A DNA stretch of 64,000 bases from Flavimaricola marinus (GCF_900184895.1 NZ_FXZK01000003.1:371496-435495), one strand, 5' to 3'; positions 9,352-18,675 are shown, counted from the stretch's first letter. Numbers and translations: made by a program. Notes: generated by a model not told the origin, from the letters alone.

Positions 9352-10014
9352 ATGTGGGAGTTTGACGTGAATCTGATCCGGCACAAAGTTCTCGACCAAA
9401 TCCGGCAGGACATCCTGTCCTGCGGTTTCCAGCCCGGCGAAGAATTGCGTGAAGCTGAATTGGCGGACCGTTACGCCGTATCGAAATCACCGGTGCGCGA
9501 TGCGCTACAACGGCTGCAATTCGAAGGGCTGGTGGAAACAGAGCCGCGCCGGGGCCACAGGGTCACGCCGATTTCGGTGGCGGATGCGCGTGACATTCTG
9601 GAGATGCGCGAGACGCTCGAACTGGCCGCCGCCAAGCGGATGGTGCGCGACGCGAGCGAGGAGGATCTCGCGGGGCTCGATGCGTGGCGCGAGGCCGATG
9701 TCAGCGATATCCGCGCCTTCGCCAGCTACAATCGCGGATTTCACGTGGCCCTGTCGGACCTGTCCGGCAATCGGCGGCTGGCCGAGGAAATGCGCCGGCT
9801 GCTGGACGCCTACGAGCGGCTCTGCCTCGTCTCGCTGGAGCGGCTGCGGGCCGATCAGGGCGATATGGGACAGGCGCTCGAGGACCACTGCGACCTGATC
9901 GACGCCTTGCAGGCCCGCGATGCGCGGGCGGCGGCGCGGATTTCACAACGGCATGTCCGCCGGTCGCGCGGGCAGATCATGAAGGGCTTGGAAAACAGGC
10001 CGATCGTCGACTGA
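9352..10014 (+). CDS. GntR family (FCD domain) transcriptional regulator
   Basis: About 220 residues. The N-terminal winged helix (DQIRQDILSCGFQPGEELRE, then LADRYAVSKSPVRDALQRL) is followed by a C-terminal all-helical FCD effector domain with metal-site residues (DLSGNRRLAEE, DHCDLIDAL). It likely senses a catabolic intermediate and controls the ABC importer operon that starts 25 bases downstream. Three start candidates exist: the frame opens at 9241, I prefer the ATG at 9352, and a GTG at 9367 is possible. Confidence 0.85.
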   Translation: MWEFDVNLIRHKVLDQIRQDILSCGFQPGEELREAELADRYAVSKSPVRDALQRLQFEGLVETEPRRGHRVTPISVADARDILEMRETLELAAAKRMVRDASEEDLAGLDAWREADVSDIRAFASYNRGFHVALSDLSGNRRLAEEMRRLLDAYERLCLVSLERLRADQGDMGQALEDHCDLIDALQARDARAAARISQRHVRRSRGQIMKGLENRPIVD

Positions 10015-10039
10015 GCATTGGGCTTAAAGGGAGGACGGA

Positions 10040-10825
10040 ATGAACGTGATGGCGAGCCAACCGAGCAAGACCGACAGCGTGGTCGGCGCCCAGGGACTGG
10101 GCAAGACCTTCGGCGGAGGCGCCGTTGTCGCGCTAGAGGATGCGTCGTTCGACATTCGCCCCGGATCGTTCGTGTCTCTGGTCGGGCCGTCGGGCTGTGG
10201 AAAATCCACGCTTCTGCGCTTGATCGCCGGGCTGATCGAGCGCACCTCCGGCAATTTGCAGGTTCACGGCAAAGAGGTCACCGACCCGCGCACCGATGTC
10301 GGGATGATGTTTCAGAAGGCGACGCTTCTGGACTGGCGCACCGCCGTCGAAAACGTGCTCTTGCCCACCGAGGTCAGCCGTGCGGTCACCAAGGAAGATC
10401 AAAAGAACGCCGCGGAATTGCTGCGTATGGTGGGGCTCAAGGATTTCCTCTTTGCCTTCCCGTCGCAACTGTCCGGCGGGATGCAGCAACGGGTCGCTCT
10501 GGCGCGGCTGTTGCAGACCGGGGCGGACGTGCTTTTGCTCGACGAGCCCTTCGGCGCGCTGGACGAATTCACCCGCGAGCGGCTGAACGTCGAACTGATG
10601 CGGATCGTCAAGGAAGTGCAGGCCACGACCCTGTTCGTGACCCACAACATCGCCGAAGCGATTTTCCTTGCCGATCAGGTCTTTGTCATGACCCCGCGTC
10701 CGGGCCGGATCGCCAAGATCGTGGACGTGCCGTTCGACAGGCCGCGTCCGCTGTCGATCCAGACCTCGCCCGAATTCAACACGCTGGTGGCCGAGGTGCG
10801 CGACATTCTGGGCGAGGATCACTGA
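10040..10825 (+). CDS. ABC transporter ATP-binding protein (SsuB/TauB type)
   Basis: A 261-residue ATPase with Walker A GPSGCGKST, Q-loop, signature LSGGMQQRVALAR, Walker B VLLLDEPFGALDE and switch His in FVTHN. It is the nitrate/sulfonate/taurine (NitT/TauT) subtype judging by the FGALDEFTRERLN region and its partners. GGGAGGA precedes the ATG. It powers the two permeases encoded directly after it (stop and start overlap as TGATG). Confidence 0.93.
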   Translation: MNVMASQPSKTDSVVGAQGLGKTFGGGAVVALEDASFDIRPGSFVSLVGPSGCGKSTLLRLIAGLIERTSGNLQVHGKEVTDPRTDVGMMFQKATLLDWRTAVENVLLPTEVSRAVTKEDQKNAAELLRMVGLKDFLFAFPSQLSGGMQQRVALARLLQTGADVLLLDEPFGALDEFTRERLNVELMRIVKEVQATTLFVTHNIAEAIFLADQVFVMTPRPGRIAKIVDVPFDRPRPLSIQTSPEFNTLVAEVRDILGEDH

Positions 10826-11688
10826 TGTCCGTGCATGACGCCATACCGATGCCGGAACAACGGGGCGGGCTCAGCCTGCGCAAGCGGCGGCTGATCATCC
10901 ACGCCTCGATCTTTCTCGGGCTGATTGCGCTGTGGGAAATCTGTAGCCGGCTCGGCTGGCTCGACCCCCTGTTCTACCCCCGGCCCAGCAGCATCCTGCA
11001 TTCGTTCTGGCTGATCTATTTCCAGAATGCGAATGTCTGGTATCACCTCTATACGACGATGGTCCTTGTCTTGGCGGGCTTCATCGGCGGCTCGATCCTC
11101 GGGATCGGGCTCGGAGCGCTCGTCGGCTTCAATGCCGTGATCCGGCGGTTTCTGAAACCCTACGTGATCGTGCTTGAGGCGACGCCCCGGATCGCGGTGG
11201 CGCCGCTGTTGATCGCCGCCCTCGGATTCGGCGCAAGCTCGAAGATCGCGATCATCGTTCTGGTGTGCTTCTTTGCTCCGTTTATCAATACTTTGTCCGG
11301 CGTCGTGAATGTGAACGAAGAGCGGCTCGAGCTGTTCCGTTCGCTCGGGGCCAGCAAGATGCAGACGCTGCGCAAGCTGGTTCTGCCCGATGCGGTGCCG
11401 GTCATCATGGCGGGCGAACGGCTGGCACTGACCGCGGCCCTGTCCGGGGCGCTGGTGGCCGAATTCATCCAGCGCGACAAAGGGATCGGTTCGCTGATCC
11501 TCGTCTATTCGCGCAATCTGAACATGGCCTCGGCCTTTGCGTGCATCTTCACGCTGACGATCCTCGGTTTCCTGATCTTCCGCGGGATGGAGTGGCTCGA
11601 CCACCGCATCGCCTATTGGAAGAACGAGGCCGGGATGGAGCGCGTCGCCGCGAAACGTGCAGCCCAGATGGGAGACCTCAATGTCTGA
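10825..11688 (+). CDS. ABC transporter permease (NitT/TauT type), first copy
   Basis: A 287-residue BPD-type permease with about six transmembrane helices. The EAA loop that contacts the ATPase is visible as ELFRSLGASKMQTLRKLVLPD. The longer open frame begins at 10018, inside the ATPase gene. The real start is the ATG overlapping the ATPase stop. It forms a pair with the next permease, so the importer probably uses a heterodimeric channel. Confidence 0.92.
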   Translation: MSVHDAIPMPEQRGGLSLRKRRLIIHASIFLGLIALWEICSRLGWLDPLFYPRPSSILHSFWLIYFQNANVWYHLYTTMVLVLAGFIGGSILGIGLGALVGFNAVIRRFLKPYVIVLEATPRIAVAPLLIAALGFGASSKIAIIVLVCFFAPFINTLSGVVNVNEERLELFRSLGASKMQTLRKLVLPDAVPVIMAGERLALTAALSGALVAEFIQRDKGIGSLILVYSRNLNMASAFACIFTLTILGFLIFRGMEWLDHRIAYWKNEAGMERVAAKRAAQMGDLNV

Positions 11689-12538
11689 TGTATCCTCACC
11701 CAAGGCACCCGGCACCGCCGACCACCTGATGTTTCGGATCCTGCCGCATCTGGTTCTGTTCGCCGTCCTGCTGCTGATCTGGGAAATGGCCGTGCGGACC
11801 GGGATCATCACGTCGATCATCATCCCGGCCCCCAGCAAGATCATCGGCGCGATCTGGGAACTCTACGTCACCAAGGGCACGATCTACCGGCACTTCTTCA
11901 TCACCTTCACCGAAGCGGTGGTGGGCTTTGCCATCGGCGCGGGCGTTGCCGTAACGCTCGCGGTCTGTTCCGCCCTCTGGGATCCGTTCAAGCGCTACGT
12001 CTCGCCCTATGCGATCGTGCTGAACGTGACGCCGGGGATCGCGCTGACGCCGATCATCATCGCCTGGTTCGGCTATGGTATGGGATCGAAGATCGCGCTG
12101 GCGGCGGTGATCTCGTTCTTCCCGATCTTCGTGAACACGCTGACCGGCCTCATCCAGCGCGACGAAGACCGCGAAGAACTGTTCCGCTCCATCGGGGCCA
12201 CAGACGCGCAGATCTTTCGCAAACTGCGGGTGCCGGCCGCGCTGCCTCTGTTGTTTGCTGGGCTCAAGATCGGTCTGACCACGGCGTTGATCGGCGCGGT
12301 CGTGGCCGAGTTTGCCCAAGCCACCGACGGTGTCGGCGTGCTGATGAGCCGGTTCTCGTTCCAGCTCAACATGGCGGCGTCTCTGGCGACCCTGCTCAGC
12401 ATGACGGTAATCGGTCTTATCTTGTTCTATTCCATGGAATTTCTCGACGACCGGATCGTGTTCTGGCGTCGTGAATCGCGCGGGGCCGCCGCGTCCCGTG
12501 CAAAGGCCCGCGCGTGGAAATCGCGCATGGGTCAATAA
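11681..12538 (+). CDS. ABC transporter permease (NitT/TauT type), second copy
   Basis: A 285-residue permease paralogous to the preceding one. It has six predicted helices and the EAA loop ELFRSIGATDAQIFRKLRVP. The ATG at 11681 lies inside the 3' end of the previous gene, with GGGAG eight bases before it, so translation is coupled. An in-frame start at 11657 is less likely. Having two different permease genes is common in hydroxymethylpyrimidine or riboflavin-type members of this family, but the substrate is not proven. Confidence 0.92.
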   Translation: MSDVSSPKAPGTADHLMFRILPHLVLFAVLLLIWEMAVRTGIITSIIIPAPSKIIGAIWELYVTKGTIYRHFFITFTEAVVGFAIGAGVAVTLAVCSALWDPFKRYVSPYAIVLNVTPGIALTPIIIAWFGYGMGSKIALAAVISFFPIFVNTLTGLIQRDEDREELFRSIGATDAQIFRKLRVPAALPLLFAGLKIGLTTALIGAVVAEFAQATDGVGVLMSRFSFQLNMAASLATLLSMTVIGLILFYSMEFLDDRIVFWRRESRGAAASRAKARAWKSRMGQ

Positions 12539-12565
12539 CGTCAATCACTCTGGGAGGAGAAAACG

Positions 12566-13600
12566 ATGAAGATGTTCAAGGCAATGATGCTTTCCACGGC
12601 ATTGGCCGTCACGGCGGCCCCAAGCGTGAGTTTCGCGCAGGAAACCGTCAACATGATCAACCCGCTGCCCCGGTCGATGGTGTTCTATCCGTTGGTCGTG
12701 GGCGAGGCGCTGGGATATTTCGAGGCCAACGGCGTCGAAGTGAACCTGCTGCCCTCCGACACGTCGATCCCCTACGTGGCCTTTCTGCAGAACGGGCAGG
12801 CCGATCTCGCGATGCTCGACCCGAACGAGACGATCAATGCGCTGAACGCAGGCGCCAACATCAACACCGTCTACGAGGTGATGCAGAACGCGCCCGAAGG
12901 CGTCGTTGTGCTCTCCGATGGCGAATTCGGGGCGATGGGCGATCTCGTCGGCACGACAGTCGGGCTCGTGTCCGACCGGGATCGGGCCTTCCTGCAGGCC
13001 GCGCTCGATATCGCGGGCCACAGCATCGACGATGTCGACACGGTGGTGCTGGGCGAAAACGGCCCGACGCTGGCGGCAGCGATCCGGGGCGGCAACGTCT
13101 CGGCCCTTGTCGGGTCGGTCAATGACTGGGCCAGCCTTCAGGCGGCAGGGATCGGCCTGACGGCGATCACTCCGGACGAGCTCAAGGCGAGCCCGGCCAA
13201 TACCTTCGCGATGGATGCCGCCATGGTCGAGGAAAAGCGTGAGGCGCTCGAAGGCTTCATGCGGGCCTGGTCGATGGGCATGTATGCCTCGATCGTCAAT
13301 CCGGAGGCCGTCGAGGCGATCATGCGCGCGAACGTGCCCGAGGAATGGGAAGACGAACTCGCCGGCAAGACGCTGTTCGACATCGTGCTGACCATGAACA
13401 TCGGCTCGACCGAGCGCTACGGCGATCTGCAAAGGGACGTCTGGGCCGAAATCCAGCCCCGGATGCTGTCCTCTGGTGCGATCGAGCAAACGGTCGATGT
13501 CGATACCTTCCTGAACGACGCCTACATCGAGGCCGCGAATGACTTCGACAAGGCACAGGTCGAGGCAGATGCCGCAGCTTGGCTTGCCGAAAACATGTAG
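12566..13600 (+). CDS. ABC transporter periplasmic substrate-binding protein (NMT1/THI5-like)
   Basis: A 344-residue periplasmic binding protein with a clear signal peptide (MKMFKAMMLSTALAVTAAPS, cleavage likely after SFA-QE). The mature protein begins with the NMT1/SsuA-like pattern: LVVGEALGYFEANGVEVNLL, then QNGQADLAMLDPNETINAL. This fold binds pyrimidine-like, sulfonate or aromatic ligands. GGGAGGAG precedes the ATG. It is the last gene of the importer set and is followed by a hairpin and then by catabolic enzymes. Confidence 0.9.
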   Translation: MKMFKAMMLSTALAVTAAPSVSFAQETVNMINPLPRSMVFYPLVVGEALGYFEANGVEVNLLPSDTSIPYVAFLQNGQADLAMLDPNETINALNAGANINTVYEVMQNAPEGVVVLSDGEFGAMGDLVGTTVGLVSDRDRAFLQAALDIAGHSIDDVDTVVLGENGPTLAAAIRGGNVSALVGSVNDWASLQAAGIGLTAITPDELKASPANTFAMDAAMVEEKREALEGFMRAWSMGMYASIVNPEAVEAIMRANVPEEWEDELAGKTLFDIVLTMNIGSTERYGDLQRDVWAEIQPRMLSSGAIEQTVDVDTFLNDAYIEAANDFDKAQVEADAAAWLAENM

Positions 13601-13630
13601 GACAGGCGTCTGACGCCTCGTTTTCAAAGA

Positions 13631-13656
13631 TGCCGCCGGGCTCGGGCTCGGCGGCA
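13631..13656 (+). terminator. GC-rich hairpin between importer and enzyme genes
   Basis: TGCCGCC pairs with GGCGGCA around a GC-rich loop. It lies 30 bases after the binding-protein stop. The nearest T-run starts about 18 bases further on, so it may act as a transcript-stabilising or attenuating hairpin and not as a full terminator. Confidence 0.5.
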
Positions 13657-13694
13657 CAGTGACCCGACAGACCCTTTTTTCAGGATCCCATCCC

Positions 13695-14783
13695 ATGACC
13701 CATGCCACCATCGATACGCCAGACCTGGGCGACGCCATCAACCGCTACGGCCCCACGTCCGGACGGCCCGCCCCGACAGACCAGCTGCGCCTCGACAGCA
13801 AGACCGTGGATATCCATGCCCATGTGATGATCCCCGCCGGGTTCGAGTATATGGGCCCGCATATGGACGTGTCCAAGATCGCGATGGTCAAGCATTCCAA
13901 CGCCGAAACCCGCGCCATCAACATGCAGCAAGACAAGGACCGGACGATCGCCATGACCGACCGGGACGACCGGCTGCGGGTGCTCGACGCGATGGGCGTC
14001 GACATGCAGGTCGTGGCCCCGCCGCCGTTCCAGTGCTGGTATCAGTCGCCCGCCGAGCATTGCATCAAGGGCTCCGAGATCGTCAACGATGGTCTTGCCG
14101 AATGGGCCGCTGGTGCGCCCGACCGCTTCGCCACGCTCGGCACCCTGCCGATGACCGATCCCGATGCGGCGATCAAGGAGTTGGAGCGCTGCATGGGCCC
14201 GCTCGGCATGAAGGGCGTGCAGATCCTCACCAATATCGACGGCGAAGAAGTCGCCAGCCCGCGCTTCGAGCCGGTGCTGAAAAAGGCCGAAGAGCTGGGT
14301 GCGCTCATCATGCTGCATCCCAACGGCTTCACCCACGGCGAGCGGTTTCAGGACTACTACTTCGCCAACGTCATGGGCAACCCGCTGGAAACCTCGCTCG
14401 CGGTCAGCCACCTGATCTTCTCGGGCGTGATGGAGCGGTTGCCCAACCTCAAGGTGCTCGCCGTGCACGGCGGCGGCTTCCTGCCCGCCTATTCGGCGCG
14501 GATCGACCATGCATGGGGCGCGCGCAAGGACAGCCACGCCAATCTGCCGCACCCGCCGACGCACTACCTGCGCAAGATGTATTTCGACTCTGTGGTGTTT
14601 TCGAACCACCAGCTCGAATACCTCGTGCAGACCTACGGGGCCGACAAGATCGTCATGGGCACCGACTATCCCTACGATATGGCGGATTATGATCCGGTGG
14701 GTCACGTCGCCGGGTCCGGGCTGGGCGACGAGGCCAAGGCAAAGGTCGGCGGCCTGTCGGCTGCGGCTCTCCTGGGGCTGTAA
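13695..14783 (+). CDS. Amidohydrolase family protein (ACMSD-like decarboxylase/hydrolase)
   Basis: A 362-residue TIM-barrel amidohydrolase of the ACMSD subgroup. The metal motif is DIHAHV (HxH), a further His lies in LAVHGGGFLPAYSARIDHAW, and the C-terminal Asp is in MGTDYPYDM. Relatives decarboxylate ring-fission products or hydroxylated aromatic and pyridine acids, or hydrolyse imides. The frame opens at 13659. The ATG at 13695 starts the recognisable N-terminus. It is followed after one base by the dehydrogenase gene, implying a coupled catabolic step. Confidence 0.85.
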   Translation: MTHATIDTPDLGDAINRYGPTSGRPAPTDQLRLDSKTVDIHAHVMIPAGFEYMGPHMDVSKIAMVKHSNAETRAINMQQDKDRTIAMTDRDDRLRVLDAMGVDMQVVAPPPFQCWYQSPAEHCIKGSEIVNDGLAEWAAGAPDRFATLGTLPMTDPDAAIKELERCMGPLGMKGVQILTNIDGEEVASPRFEPVLKKAEELGALIMLHPNGFTHGERFQDYYFANVMGNPLETSLAVSHLIFSGVMERLPNLKVLAVHGGGFLPAYSARIDHAWGARKDSHANLPHPPTHYLRKMYFDSVVFSNHQLEYLVQTYGADKIVMGTDYPYDMADYDPVGHVAGSGLGDEAKAKVGGLSAAALLGL

Positions 14784-14784
14784 C

Positions 14785-15651
14785 ATGCCTGTTGCGATTA
14801 TCGGACTTGGGATCATGGGGGGCGCCTACGGGCGCAACCTGATCAAGGGCGGGGTCGAGGTCATCGGCGTCGATCCCGCCGAAGCGGCCCGCGATCGGCT
14901 GACGGCCGCCGGCGGGCAGGCACACGCCGAACCGGGGCCGTGGATCGCCGAGTGCGATCTGGTGATCCTGTCGCTCATCTCGCCGGCGATTCTGGACGAG
15001 GTCACGACGCAACTGGCCGGTCTGCTGGCCGAAGGTCAGGTGGTGCTCGAGACCGGCACTTTCGCCATGAAGGACAAGCTGGCTGCGCGCGACAAGATCG
15101 GCTTCGCCGGTGCCACACTTCTCGACTGCCCTGTCAGCGGCACCGGTGCGCAGGCCAACGTGGCGGATCTGGTGATGATGGCCTCGGGTCCGGCAGCGGG
15201 GATCGCCCATGCCATGCCCTACATCAAGCACTTCACCCGCGCGGTGATCGAGGCCGGCGAATTCGGCGCCGGGATCCAGCTCAAATACGTGGCCAATCAC
15301 GCGGTCGCGCTGCACAACACCGCAGCGGCCGAAGTGCTCAACTACGCCGATGCGCTCGGGCTCGACCGGGACACCGTCTACAAGTTGCTCAGCACCGGGG
15401 CGGGGCAGTCGAAAATGCTCGACCTGCGGATGCCTCTGATGATGGCGCACGACTACGACCCGCCCACCGCCAGCCTGAAGATGTTTGAAAAAGACATCAG
15501 CGTCATCGGCGCAGACCTCAAACGGCTCGGCGTGCAGGCACCGCTCTTCGATGTGGTGGAGGGGCTCTACACGACCGCGATCCAGGATCTGCCAGAGCAA
15601 TACGACGCCGCGGCCGTCTTCGAGGTCTACCGCTCCGGCAAAGCGCGCTAA
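14785..15651 (+). CDS. NAD(P)-dependent beta-hydroxyacid dehydrogenase (3-HIBADH family), copy 1
   Basis: A 288-residue enzyme with the Rossmann motif IIGLGIMGGAYGRNL at the very N-terminus. The substrate loop is LLDCPVSGTGAQA (the family DAPVSGG element). The catalytic Lys lies in GAGIQLKYVANH. It oxidises or reduces a 3-hydroxy acid. The open frame begins earlier at 14509, inside the amidohydrolase, but the ATG at 14785 gives the family N-terminus. A second member of the same family lies at 16741-17622. Confidence 0.9.
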   Translation: MPVAIIGLGIMGGAYGRNLIKGGVEVIGVDPAEAARDRLTAAGGQAHAEPGPWIAECDLVILSLISPAILDEVTTQLAGLLAEGQVVLETGTFAMKDKLAARDKIGFAGATLLDCPVSGTGAQANVADLVMMASGPAAGIAHAMPYIKHFTRAVIEAGEFGAGIQLKYVANHAVALHNTAAAEVLNYADALGLDRDTVYKLLSTGAGQSKMLDLRMPLMMAHDYDPPTASLKMFEKDISVIGADLKRLGVQAPLFDVVEGLYTTAIQDLPEQYDAAAVFEVYRSGKAR

Positions 15652-15704
15652 GCCGCTTCTTTGGGTCATAAATATCCCGGGGGGTGAATTGGCCGCACGG
15701 CCAA

Positions 15705-15724
15705 GAGGGGGGCAGCGCCCCCTC
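15705..15724. terminator. Hairpin between convergent genes
   Basis: GAGGGGG pairs with CCCCCTC around a six-base loop. It lies between the convergent stops at 15651 and 15752, so it may serve both strands. There is no strong T-run on either side. Confidence 0.5.
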
Positions 15725-15751
15725 CTGTCTACCTCCGGTCCCCGAACGCCG

Positions 15752-16741
15752 TCAGGGATATACCACCTGACCGGTCTCGGCCGATTGCACGATCGCCTCC
15801 AGCACCTCGATGTTATGGACCAGCTCAAACGAGGTGTAGGGATAGGGCGCGCGGCCTGCGATCGCGGCGGCCCAGGCTTCGAGATTGGCGGTCACGCTGT
15901 CGGTCCACTCGAAATTGATCATCTCGTTGTCGTCGATCGAGCGATAGCACTCCATGGTCACAGCACCGCCGGGGGTGTCGGGATGGGTGGCATTGCGGAT
16001 CTCCACCCACATGTCCGATCCAAAGACATGGGTGCGCAGGAAATGCGGCGTGTGCAGGATCGCTTGCAGGGTGGCGGTCATGCCCTCCTCGAACTGCAAT
16101 TGAACGCTGACCACGTCACCGGTCTCCCAACCGAGCGAGCGGTCGGCGGTGACGGCGGCCACGCTCTTGACCCGGCCAAAGAACGAGATCAGCAGATCGG
16201 TCAGGTGTATGCCCATCTGGGTCATGCCCGCCGCCGGGGCCATCGCCTTCGAGGTGCGCCACGACGTGGCATCCAGATGGATCAGCTTGTCATGGCTGAA
16301 CGCCAGCTCCGAATGCATGATCGTGCCCAGATCGCCCGCCGCCAGCATCTCGCGCAGACGCAGGATCGCAGGCTCGAAGCGGCGCTCATGGCCGACGCCC
16401 AGAACAAGGCCCGCCGCCTCGCAGGCGGCGACACTGGCGCGCGCGCCATCGGCGCTCAGCGACAGGGGCTTTTCGCAAAAGACATGCTTTCCGGCGGCCA
16501 CGGCCTGCAGGACATGGCTGTCGTGCTGGTCGTTGGGAGAGGTCAGGATCACCGCCTCCACCTCATCCGTGAGGGCCTCGGCATAGGTCGCCACAGGCGT
16601 CAGACCCATCTCGCGGATCGCATCATGGGCGGCCAAGGCAGGCTCGACCACCAGCCGCAGGTCAAAACCGTCGTTGTCCTTGAGACGGCGGGCGATATGC
16701 TGGCCCCACCAGCCAAAGCCTACAAGTGCGGTGCGCAGCAT
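15752..16741 (-). CDS. Gfo/Idh/MocA family oxidoreductase
   Basis: A 329-residue NAD(P)-dependent dehydrogenase. The N-terminal Rossmann motif is ALVGFGWWGQHIARRL, the EKP motif is HVFCEKPLSLSADGA, and the C-terminal substrate domain includes GMTQMGIHLTDLLI. Members act on sugars, inositols and related hydroxy compounds. The open frame reaches 17386, but the ATG at 16741 overlaps the upstream dehydrogenase stop (ATGA) and starts the canonical fold. It probably works with that dehydrogenase. Confidence 0.9.
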   Translation of the reverse strand: MLRTALVGFGWWGQHIARRLKDNDGFDLRLVVEPALAAHDAIREMGLTPVATYAEALTDEVEAVILTSPNDQHDSHVLQAVAAGKHVFCEKPLSLSADGARASVAACEAAGLVLGVGHERRFEPAILRLREMLAAGDLGTIMHSELAFSHDKLIHLDATSWRTSKAMAPAAGMTQMGIHLTDLLISFFGRVKSVAAVTADRSLGWETGDVVSVQLQFEEGMTATLQAILHTPHFLRTHVFGSDMWVEIRNATHPDTPGGAVTMECYRSIDDNEMINFEWTDSVTANLEAWAAAIAGRAPYPYTSFELVHNIEVLEAIVQSAETGQVVYP

Positions 16742-17622
16742 CAGTTGTCCTCCCCTTGGCCGTAAATGCCGTAGAGCGACGTGTCGTAGCCGGTCCAGCC
16801 CTCGTTCGCCGCGACCTCGGCCTTGGTCCTTGCGGCGGTGATCACCTCCGACGAGACGCCGTGCCGGGCGGCCAGCGCCTCCATCAGCTTCATGTCCTTG
16901 ACGCCGTTGGCAAGGCTGAGCGAGACACCGCCCGGATCGCCGGTCTCGCGCATCTTGGCGACGGGGGGCAGACGGGTCTTGGCGGCACCGATGGCACCCG
17001 AACTGTCGACGAGGATCGACACCGCCATCTCGGAATCGACGCCTTGTCCGATGGCCAGCCCCAGGGCTTCGCCGACAGCGCCCCAATAGACCATCAGCGG
17101 CAGGTTGATGGCGAGCTTCATCGCCGCGCCGTGGCCCACCGGGCCCAGATGCTCCAACCGGCGGGTGATCAGCGCCAGCGCCGGTTCGGCGGCGGCAAAG
17201 GCCTCCGGCGTGCCGCCCGCCAATCCCAGCAAACTGCCCGACCGGGCCGGGCCGATGGTGCCGCCCACGGGGCATTCGAGGAACAGGCCGCCCTTGGCCG
17301 TGACAGCAGCCTCCAGCGCCTGCGTGCGCTCGGGCGAGGTGGTGCACATCTCGACGATCACCGTGCCGTTCAGCGGGGCAGAGCACAGCCCGCCTTGGCC
17401 GAAATAGGCGGCTTCGATGGCAGCGTCGTTGGCCAGAAGGCTGAGCACGATGTCAGAGGCGGCGGCCAGCGCGGCGGGCGTGTCGGCCTGCTCGGTGCCG
17501 TCGATCCCTGCGGCCTTTGCGGCGGTGCGGTTCCAGACGCCGACCGGGCTTTGGCCCTGCTCGACCAGCCGGTCGACGATGGCGCGGCCCATGTTGCCGA
17601 TCCCCATGATCCCGATACGCAT
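16741..17622 (-). CDS. NAD(P)-dependent beta-hydroxyacid dehydrogenase (3-HIBADH family), copy 2
   Basis: A 293-residue enzyme with N-terminal IGIMGIGNMGRAIVDRL, the substrate loop LECPVGGTIGPAR and the catalytic Lys in HGAAMKLAINLPL. The start at 17622 is supported by GGGAGG seven bases upstream; an ATG at 17640 is less likely. It heads a two-gene operon with the Gfo/Idh/MocA enzyme. A perfect 17-bp palindrome lies 29 bases upstream. It is clearly divergent from copy 1. Confidence 0.9.
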   Translation of the reverse strand: MRIGIMGIGNMGRAIVDRLVEQGQSPVGVWNRTAAKAAGIDGTEQADTPAALAAASDIVLSLLANDAAIEAAYFGQGGLCSAPLNGTVIVEMCTTSPERTQALEAAVTAKGGLFLECPVGGTIGPARSGSLLGLAGGTPEAFAAAEPALALITRRLEHLGPVGHGAAMKLAINLPLMVYWGAVGEALGLAIGQGVDSEMAVSILVDSSGAIGAAKTRLPPVAKMRETGDPGGVSLSLANGVKDMKLMEALAARHGVSSEVITAARTKAEVAANEGWTGYDTSLYGIYGQGEDN

Positions 17623-17650
17623 GTGATCCTCCCTCATCATTCGCCACCAT

Positions 17651-17667
17651 GATAGCGCGGCGCTATC
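17651..17667. promoter_or_regulatory. Perfect 17-bp palindrome, candidate operator
   Basis: GATAGCGC-G-GCGCTATC lies 29 bases before the start of the dehydrogenase/oxidoreductase operon. It could alternatively be a hairpin after the LysR gene, but no T-run follows. The half-site GATAGC also resembles the motif at 18696-18720 beside the LysR promoter. Confidence 0.45.
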
Positions 17668-17724
17668 CGATTGGCTGAGAAATCAGAGGGGTGTGCATCA
17701 TCTTTTGCGATGCAGGGCTTCGGC

Positions 17725-18675
17725 TTATCCGATAGCCGCATGGCCCAGATCGGCCCAATCCTCGAGGATCAGGTTGGTGTGGCGGGTCAGATGCTCGGCC
17801 AGCAGGCGTGCGGCGTTGGGCAGGGGGCTCTCGGTCTTTTCGACGATGACATAGTCAAAGCTCATCGGCGGGTCGGTGAGCACGTTGAGCTTGCGCGACA
17901 CGCCATCCTTGTCGGCATAGCACAGCGCCGACGGCAGGATCGCCAGCCAATCGGTCTTGCCCACCAGTTCGATGGTGCCGAGCATCCCATCCATCTCCAT
18001 CAGCTCCGCCACGTGAACGCCGTGGGCCGACAGCAAGCCTTCGATCCGCTTGCGGCGGACGTTCTGGCGGCTGGGAACGATCAGCCTCGCGCCCGACAGA
18101 GCCGACAACGGGGCAGGGCCGAGGTGAGGCCATTCGGGCAGGGCGCCGGGGCGGCCCATGATCATCTCGCGGTCTCGGGCGACGAATTTCGCGGTCAGAC
18201 CGGCGGGAATGTCGCCCGAGGGGACCACGGCGAAATCCAGATCCCCGTCCAGCACCCGGCGCATCAGCGATCCGCTGTATTCCTCCAGCATCGAAAGCTC
18301 GACCTTGGCGAACTCGGCCTTGAAGGCATCCAGCGCCGGGATCAGCACCGACCGGGTCAGCGACGGGATCAGGCCGACGCGCACGAGGCCCGCGACCTCG
18401 CTTTGCATGTCCGTCACCGCCGCCTCCGTCGCCATCAGCGCCTTGAGGATCGCCTGTCCGTCGCGATAGACGAGCTGGCCCGCCGGGGTCAGGGTGTATT
18501 CCTTGCGATCGCGCAGCAACAAGGGCGTGCCCAGCTTCAGCTCCAGGTTCTTGACCTGGGTCGACATACCCGACTGGGTCGCGTTCTCGCGGGCGGCCGC
18601 CTTGGAGAAGGACTGCTCCTCGTAGACCGCGATAAAGGCACGCAGGGCGCGTATGCTGATCCGGGGGATGGGCAT
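17725..18675 (-). CDS. LysR family transcriptional regulator
   Basis: A 316-residue LTTR. The N-terminal helix-turn-helix is RALRAFIAVYEEQSFSKAAA, followed by ATQSGMSTQVKNLELKLG. The effector domain has VRVGLIPSLTRSVLIPALDAF and a typical recognition tail. It is transcribed divergently from the flavin reductase gene, with 92 bases between the starts. It is therefore a candidate activator of the flavin reductase/CMD pair, or of the adjacent dehydrogenases. Its inducer is unknown. Confidence 0.9.
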   Translation of the reverse strand: MPIPRISIRALRAFIAVYEEQSFSKAAARENATQSGMSTQVKNLELKLGTPLLLRDRKEYTLTPAGQLVYRDGQAILKALMATEAAVTDMQSEVAGLVRVGLIPSLTRSVLIPALDAFKAEFAKVELSMLEEYSGSLMRRVLDGDLDFAVVPSGDIPAGLTAKFVARDREMIMGRPGALPEWPHLGPAPLSALSGARLIVPSRQNVRRKRIEGLLSAHGVHVAELMEMDGMLGTIELVGKTDWLAILPSALCYADKDGVSRKLNVLTDPPMSFDYVIVEKTESPLPNAARLLAEHLTRHTNLILEDWADLGHAAIG

